Part shown: positions 59,823 to 64,000 of the stretch, in pieces
Numbering within the stretch: the first letter of the stretch is position 1
Layout: every line of letters starts with the position of its first letter
Source: Paraliobacillus sp044383835
GTDB lineage: Bacteria > Bacillota > Bacilli > Bacillales > Amphibacillaceae
Reading direction: 5' to 3'
Length of the DNA: 64,000 bases
Assembly (NCBI RefSeq): GCF_044383835.1
Contig: NZ_JBISEP010000011.1
Coordinates: 1-64,000, forward strand
Translations under genes and position numbers: made by a program
Notes under the pieces: generated by a model
Database searches by the model: none
What the model was told of the DNA's origin: nothing
What the model saw: the letters and a program-made list of their open reading frames with translations, nothing else

Positions 59823-62189
59823 TTAATAGTCACGTTCAATAAGATAGGTCAAAAGGTAGGTTAAGAAATGATAAGATGCAGGTAATTGATTCAACACTTC
59901 CTGCGCCTCACAATAATGATCCCACTTTTTTTTCTTAGCACCTAACGTACCTAATACAGTAACAAATGTTGAACGATTATTTTCTTCATCCATTCCACTA
60001 GATTTCCCAAGTAGATCAGAATCTCCTTCTACATCTAATAAATCATCTTTAATTTGAAAAGCAACTCCGGCATGATAAGCAAACTGTTTAAGTAACTTTT
60101 TTTCCTGATCACTTACACCAGATAATATAGCAGGCATTAACAAAGATGCTTCAAAGCCTAAGCCTGTTTTATAAAAGCACATCGTATTTAATTGCTCTAA
60201 TGAAAGTACTGACCTCTTTGAATCTAAATCCATTGCCTGACCTTTGCACATATGTGCAGTAACTTGAGATGCATATCTAATCAATTCAAGCACCGTATTA
60301 GAATCAAATTGAGTGAGTGAGGCCTGTTCGTAAGTAGCTTGCTGTGTTAGAAACAAACCTGTCAATTCACCAACAGCTTGATCATATACTTCATGAACCG
60401 TAGCGCGCCCTCGTCGAACAGAAGCATTATCTTGCGCTGGTAAATCGTCAAATATAAGAGATGCCGTATGCATATATTCTAATGATTTTAATAATGGAAT
60501 AATTGCACACTTGTCCAGTTGATATGTTTTTTCTGCTATCATCCACGACATGATCGGTCGTAATCGTTTGCCACTTCCTTGCACCGTGTAATTGGCTGCA
60601 TCTGTTATCCTTTCCATCAGTTCTTTGGCTTGATTTTCTTTTGAAAAATACAATAATTGATTAAGTTGTTCTCGTACCTTTTTTATCTCCTCTACCATGT
60701 TATCTTTTTCTTCTTGTTCCATTTGAAATGTTTCTAACATCGTATCTCTTATACGTTTATCGAAGAAATCAACATCGGTTGCTTTACGAACCATTTTTTC
60801 AACTAAACCTTGTAACTCCTTATTTTTTATTGATAATTCTTTCATCACCTCATTATATTTGTTAACACCGTTCTTTTCTTTAAAACGTTTAAGTCCATTT
60901 ATGGCACGATCTAATATTATTTCACATATAAGTGGATCGGAATGATAAACGTTATGAATTAAGTAAGCAATGACATTCCAATATAATTCAAACGGATTAA
61001 TTAAGTCCGATCGTGTTTTTTTATATGTCAGATAATACGTGTAAGGTGTGACAGCTCCTACCTTCAAATCATCGAACATATCAGCAAAATCATCTGATAA
61101 CTGATTGTATATTCCATAAAAAAATGTGCGTGTTTCTTTGTATTCATCTCGATTTGTCCCTAAAACAGCTCCTACGATTAGTCTTGATGAAGCTGATTTT
61201 AAAATAATAGGAAGATAAATATCTTTATTCTGATAGCTTGTAATTTCAAGTTGCTTTATCCGATCCAATTCTTGTGACCGAAAGAAAACATAAGCTTGCT
61301 CAAAAAAAGTATCACTCGTTTCTTTGCTTTGCTGGGAAATGATATACTGAAAAGCATCACGCAATTCTTTATATACAAACAGCATGAAATCACGATTTTC
61401 TCCCGCCCATGTTTTTATGTTTGGAACCGACCGAGCAATAAGTGCTGATTCTATTATTTTAGAAAAATATTGCTTCTCATGTGTAGATAATATATTAGAA
61501 TCTAGTAAATCATCAATAAATGGATACGTTAAGCCATATGCATATCCTAATCGAACCGCTTGATCTAGCTGTTTGGCACGCACTTCGTTATCTACGTTAT
61601 CATCTAAGTCATCTAGTACTTGCATGACTACACCTGCAATGGTCTTGATTAACTTTCTCTTTGCGTGTGCGACATCCATTCCTTTAGGAAAATGTTGAAC
61701 AATTGTATTTATTTTTCCCATTACCCAAATAATCGCTTCTTCAACTTGTTCTTTTTTCGCCCAACGGTAAACACGATGCACGTTAAAATCTGAGAGCACA
61801 TCATCTTCTTGATTAATATTGTGCTTTAACTTCTCTATCACCTGTAGAATGCGATGCTTTGTCTGTTCTTCACTTATATCTTTCCCTAAATCACGCATAT
61901 AAATATAAGAAATACTTCTTTCTAAATAGCGGTCTAATTGCCCCTTTTTTTCTAGCCACGTGAGATAAGTCTTATCCGTGTTTTTAGACATACCTTTTCT
62001 CCTGAAAAATAACAAACAAGTGTGTAGAAAAGAGGTATGATGTTGCTTCCATAGATTTATGTCTTTTATTAAGGTAGATTCATAATTTCTTTGTTCTAAT
62101 TGAGAAAGAAGTGTTTCATAATAGTTCTCTGCCTTCTTTTCTGCTCGATTGTAGCACATGGATGCCCTTTGTTTTTCGTCTTCATTCAT
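59823..62189 (-). CDS. two-domain isoprenoid synthase-like protein with C-terminal polyprenyl synthetase domain
   Basis: 788 residues from ATG 62189 (AGAGGTG six bases upstream; a GTG at 62198 overlaps the site). The C-terminal 300 residues are a trans-polyprenyl diphosphate synthase: GKRLRP (540-545), first aspartate motif DDLPAQD (581-587, the DDxxxxD form), RRG, GQAMDLD, and second motif FQIKDDLLD (711-719). The N-terminal 470 residues contain FIDDLLDS (D226, D227, D230) and QLSDDFADMFDD (363-374), which are 137 residues apart, the same spacing and kind as the two Asp-rich motifs of class I isoprenoid synthases. So the protein may hold two such folds in series, the first lacking the GKRxRP motif. 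A coiled region (about 480-525) links them. No terpene cluster is adjacent. Function unknown. Confidence 0.8.
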   Translation of the reverse strand: MNEDEKQRASMCYNRAEKKAENYYETLLSQLEQRNYESTLIKDINLWKQHHTSFLHTCLLFFRRKGMSKNTDKTYLTWLEKKGQLDRYLERSISYIYMRDLGKDISEEQTKHRILQVIEKLKHNINQEDDVLSDFNVHRVYRWAKKEQVEEAIIWVMGKINTIVQHFPKGMDVAHAKRKLIKTIAGVVMQVLDDLDDNVDNEVRAKQLDQAVRLGYAYGLTYPFIDDLLDSNILSTHEKQYFSKIIESALIARSVPNIKTWAGENRDFMLFVYKELRDAFQYIISQQSKETSDTFFEQAYVFFRSQELDRIKQLEITSYQNKDIYLPIILKSASSRLIVGAVLGTNRDEYKETRTFFYGIYNQLSDDFADMFDDLKVGAVTPYTYYLTYKKTRSDLINPFELYWNVIAYLIHNVYHSDPLICEIILDRAINGLKRFKEKNGVNKYNEVMKELSIKNKELQGLVEKMVRKATDVDFFDKRIRDTMLETFQMEQEEKDNMVEEIKKVREQLNQLLYFSKENQAKELMERITDAANYTVQGSGKRLRPIMSWMIAEKTYQLDKCAIIPLLKSLEYMHTASLIFDDLPAQDNASVRRGRATVHEVYDQAVGELTGLFLTQQATYEQASLTQFDSNTVLELIRYASQVTAHMCKGQAMDLDSKRSVLSLEQLNTMCFYKTGLGFEASLLMPAILSGVSDQEKKLLKQFAYHAGVAFQIKDDLLDVEGDSDLLGKSSGMDEENNRSTFVTVLGTLGAKKKKWDHYCEAQEVLNQLPASYHFLTYLLTYLIERDY

Positions 62190-62295
62190 TCTATACACCT
62201 CTTACCATGAATTATATTACTTAAAATTATATATATCCATTATTCATTGAATACACACATTTTCCTTATCATAGCATTTTTTTTCTTCACATATA

Positions 62296-62324
62296 AAAAG
62301 GAAGCAATATATCTGCTCCCTTTT
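62296..62324 (-). terminator. terminator of cupin gene
   Basis: Stem AAAAGGAAGCA with TGCTCCCTTTT (62296-62324), one mismatch, followed by T residues on the minus strand. Confidence 0.75.
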
Positions 62325-62339
62325 CACAACGATTAACTA

Positions 62340-62867
62340 TTAATTTTTTTCTTCACTCATGGCAACTTGTTTTGTTTGGTGCACGGTATTAAACGGATGC
62401 TCAGGTGGTGCATAAATCGAATAAAGCTTCAGCGGACAATTACCTACATTAACTAGGTTATGCCATGCACCTGCTGGAATCATGATCGCATCGTCATCTG
62501 TTACATAACGGCTGAAATCCAACTGTTTTGGCCCCTTCCCTATTAACACAAGCCCCTGACCTTCTTCTATTCGTAAAAATTGATCTGTATTTGGGTGTGT
62601 TTCTAAACCAATGTCTTGCCCTACTCCAATACACATTAACGTAACTTGCAAGTGCGTCCCCGTCCATATCGCAGTACGATAAGTGACATTCCTTTTTGTA
62701 GCTTTTTCTATATTCACAACATAGGGACGCCCACCATAATCCTGCCCTATTGATCCCATTGTATAAGAATTAGATTGCTTATGAAAATCGTTCCAATTGA
62801 TATAATTATCGTAAGGATTGATTGTAGGCACCCACTGGGATTGTTGATAAACCGGGTGATAATACAC
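62340..62867 (-). CDS. cupin-domain protein
   Basis: 175 residues. Start GTG 62867 after GAGGAGG. The first 55 residues are Tyr/Asn/Gln-rich (MYYHPVYQQSQWVPTINPYDNYINWNDF), reminiscent of spore coat protein starts, then a single conserved cupin barrel: VGQDIGLETHPNTDQFLRIEEGQG (motif 1 with His, Gln in place of the usual His/Glu pattern) and DAIMIPAGAWHNLVNVGNCPLKLYSIYAPPEHP (motif 2 with His). Related proteins occur widely in Bacillaceae as predicted mannose-6-phosphate isomerase-like cupins, and may be sporulation products. Activity unknown. Confidence 0.8.
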   Translation of the reverse strand: MYYHPVYQQSQWVPTINPYDNYINWNDFHKQSNSYTMGSIGQDYGGRPYVVNIEKATKRNVTYRTAIWTGTHLQVTLMCIGVGQDIGLETHPNTDQFLRIEEGQGLVLIGKGPKQLDFSRYVTDDDAIMIPAGAWHNLVNVGNCPLKLYSIYAPPEHPFNTVHQTKQVAMSEEKN

Positions 62868-63121
62868 GCTTTTTTCCTCCTCTTTTCAATATTTCTATTT
62901 ATCTTATGCAAATGCCTAACTAAATGGAAACAGAAAAAGCAGGAATGGGCTTCATGCATACCATGTTTTTTTCTAACTAGAGCTCATATATTTATACAAC
63001 TTAATACATATTACTACTTTTTGTATATGACGCTTCGACAGAGATACATCGAACGAAAAAATGGGCTTTATTTTCGAGGAGTGTCTATTTTCACAGCCAA
63101 ATTTTCAACTTGAATTAAATT

Positions 63122-63160
63122 GACGAACCTTAATTCTTTTAGAATTAAGGTTCGTCTTTT
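63122..63160 (+). terminator. strong hairpin between cupin and carbamate kinase genes
   Basis: Perfect 16-bp stem GACGAACCTTAATTCT (63122-63137) with complement 63141-63156 and a 3-nt loop, then four T on the plus strand; no gene on the plus strand precedes it, and on the minus strand (downstream of carbamate kinase) only AATTT follows. It is probably the end of the minus-strand operon. The rest of 62868-63198 shows no gene. Confidence 0.65.
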
Positions 63161-63198
63161 AGTAACCATCATTTAGTCATATCCAAAATTTTTTACTC

Positions 63199-64000
63199 TT
63201 ATATTACTTCTGCATTGCTTTCACGGTAAATAACCGTGCCTGTTTTCCCAAGTATTGCATCTTTTGCTCGTTCTAAGGAAGAAATAATCGCTTTACGCCC
63301 TTTCTTAGATTCAACAAATTTAAGCGCTGCTTCTACTTTAGGTAACATACTCCCTGGAGGAAACTGCCCTTCAGCAATATATTGTCGTGCTTCTTCAATA
63401 GAAATAGAATCTAATGCTTGTTGACTTGGTGTGCCAAAATTAATCGCCACTTGATCAACAGCTGTTAAAATAAACAAAAAATCTACTTCTAATGCTTCGG
63501 CAAGACATTCGCTGGCAAAATCTTTATCGATTACAGCTTCAATCCCTATTAATCGATCATTATCTCTGATCACAGGAATACCACCACCTCCAGCACCAAT
63601 AACAATGTGACCAGAATCTACTAAATCTTTCATCACATCTTTCTCAACTACTTCTATAGGTGTTGGGGATGGAATAACTTTTCGATAACCTCGTCCAGCG
63701 TCTTCAATATACGTGTCACCTGTTTCATCCATCAATCGCTCAGCTTCTTCTTTTGAATAAAATGGCCCAATGGGTTTGGTTGGATTTTTAAAAGCTGGAT
63801 CTTTCGGATCGACGACCACTTGACTTACAATAGATGCTACAGATTTAACCATTCCACGATTCGCAAGCTCTTCCCGTAAGGCATTTTGCATATGAAAACC
63901 TATATACCCTTGACTCATCGCTCCTGATTCAGCAAAAGGCATTATCGTATCTTCACCTTTTTCTTCTGCATATTTTCTAAAAGCTAAATTTATTGCACCT
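63199..64000 (-). CDS. arcC: carbamate kinase, C-terminal 267 residues
   Basis: The frame stays open to the right window edge, so the N-terminus is missing (about 45 residues of some 312). Signature parts: FAESGAMSQGYIGFHMQNAL, the lid region VDPKDPAFKNPTKPIGPFYSKEEAE, RKVIPSPTPIEVVE, GAGGGGIPVI and IGIEAVIDKDFASECLAEAL, LFILTAVDQVAINFG and PPGSMLPKVEAALKFVESKKGRKAIISSLE. It transfers phosphate from carbamoyl phosphate to ADP, the ATP-yielding last step of the arginine deiminase pathway; arcA/arcB would lie upstream outside the window. Confidence 0.95.
   Translation of the reverse strand, partial: GAINLAFRKYAEEKGEDTIMPFAESGAMSQGYIGFHMQNALREELANRGMVKSVASIVSQVVVDPKDPAFKNPTKPIGPFYSKEEAERLMDETGDTYIEDAGRGYRKVIPSPTPIEVVEKDVMKDLVDSGHIVIGAGGGGIPVIRDNDRLIGIEAVIDKDFASECLAEALEVDFLFILTAVDQVAINFGTPSQQALDSISIEEARQYIAEGQFPPGSMLPKVEAALKFVESKKGRKAIISSLERAKDAILGKTGTVIYRESNAEVI

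Noticed and set aside
62775..63113. Plus-strand open frame of 112 codons
   Set aside because: Its first part is antisense to the cupin gene, it lacks a ribosome binding site, and the product is Cys/Phe/Tyr-rich low-complexity sequence typical of chance frames in AT-rich DNA.

Overview
The window is AT-rich DNA from a low-GC Gram-positive bacterium, almost certainly an endospore-forming Bacillaceae member of the Gracilibacillus/Oceanobacillus/Virgibacillus kind (genus inferred, not proven). Support comes from strong GGAGG-type ribosome binding sites with frequent TTG/GTG starts, a sporulation cortex gene (pdaA), clpE with CtsR heptads, mreBH, a FapR-type operator, a PerR-type box, and gene groups recognisable from Bacillus subtilis (yxlEFG, yfkC/D/F/H/I/J, zosA, mbcS, manP-manR). 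I see no prophage, intact insertion sequence or CRISPR array; this is chromosome with small accessory islands.

Layout. 1-5 kb: a carbohydrate locus with an ABC importer (permease cut by the window edge, lipoprotein binding protein), a GH112 beta-galactoside phosphorylase and a divergent AraC regulator. 5-9 kb: an orphan PP2C-type phosphatase, then a CBS-domain protein and 14-helix efflux pump under a divergent MarR regulator with a 36-bp operator, a 58-residue membrane protein and tRNA-Ala(GGC). 9.3-11.3 kb: yxlEFG-like ABC module behind an ECF-sigma-like promoter. 11.4-15.7 kb: an accessory island of FtsX/MacB-type ABC exporter, VanZ-like protein and a divergent small secreted protein. 15.9-24.9 kb: a DDAH-type amidinohydrolase, secreted ComEC-like hydrolase, clpE, a FapR-marked acyl-CoA synthetase, an unknown TPR protein and pdaA. 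25-36.5 kb: transporters and a yfk-like region, zosA, LMW-PTP and plsC. 36.5-44 kb: a decayed small gene, mreBH, PTS EIIA, PC4-like YdbC, DUF2164, and pentose phosphate genes zwf and gnd convergent with two HAD phosphatases nearby. 44.2-46.4 kb: a candidate structured noncoding RNA followed by a glycine riboswitch controlling an ACT-domain gene and a UPF0210 gene. 46.5-50.6 kb: manP/manR-like PTS and PRD regulator. 50.7-57.6 kb: RDD, SpoIIM-like, DUF58, MoxR, DUF4350 and DUF4129 membrane module. 57.7-64 kb: CPBP protease, OFA-type MFS, a large two-domain isoprenoid synthase-like protein, a cupin, and carbamate kinase cut by the window end.

The most unusual elements are: (i) the 788-residue protein with two class I isoprenoid synthase signatures in tandem; (ii) the single-aptamer glycine riboswitch on an ACT/UPF0210 operon, whose alternative pairing predicts glycine-dependent termination; (iii) the approximately 290-nt promoter-to-terminator RNA just before it; (iv) the secreted protein/ABC/VanZ island; and (v) yxlEFG retaining an ECF-type promoter without an adjacent sigY. 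Gene boundaries were re-examined against ribosome binding sites and several starts were moved; all functional calls are from recognition of motifs and families, without database searches.
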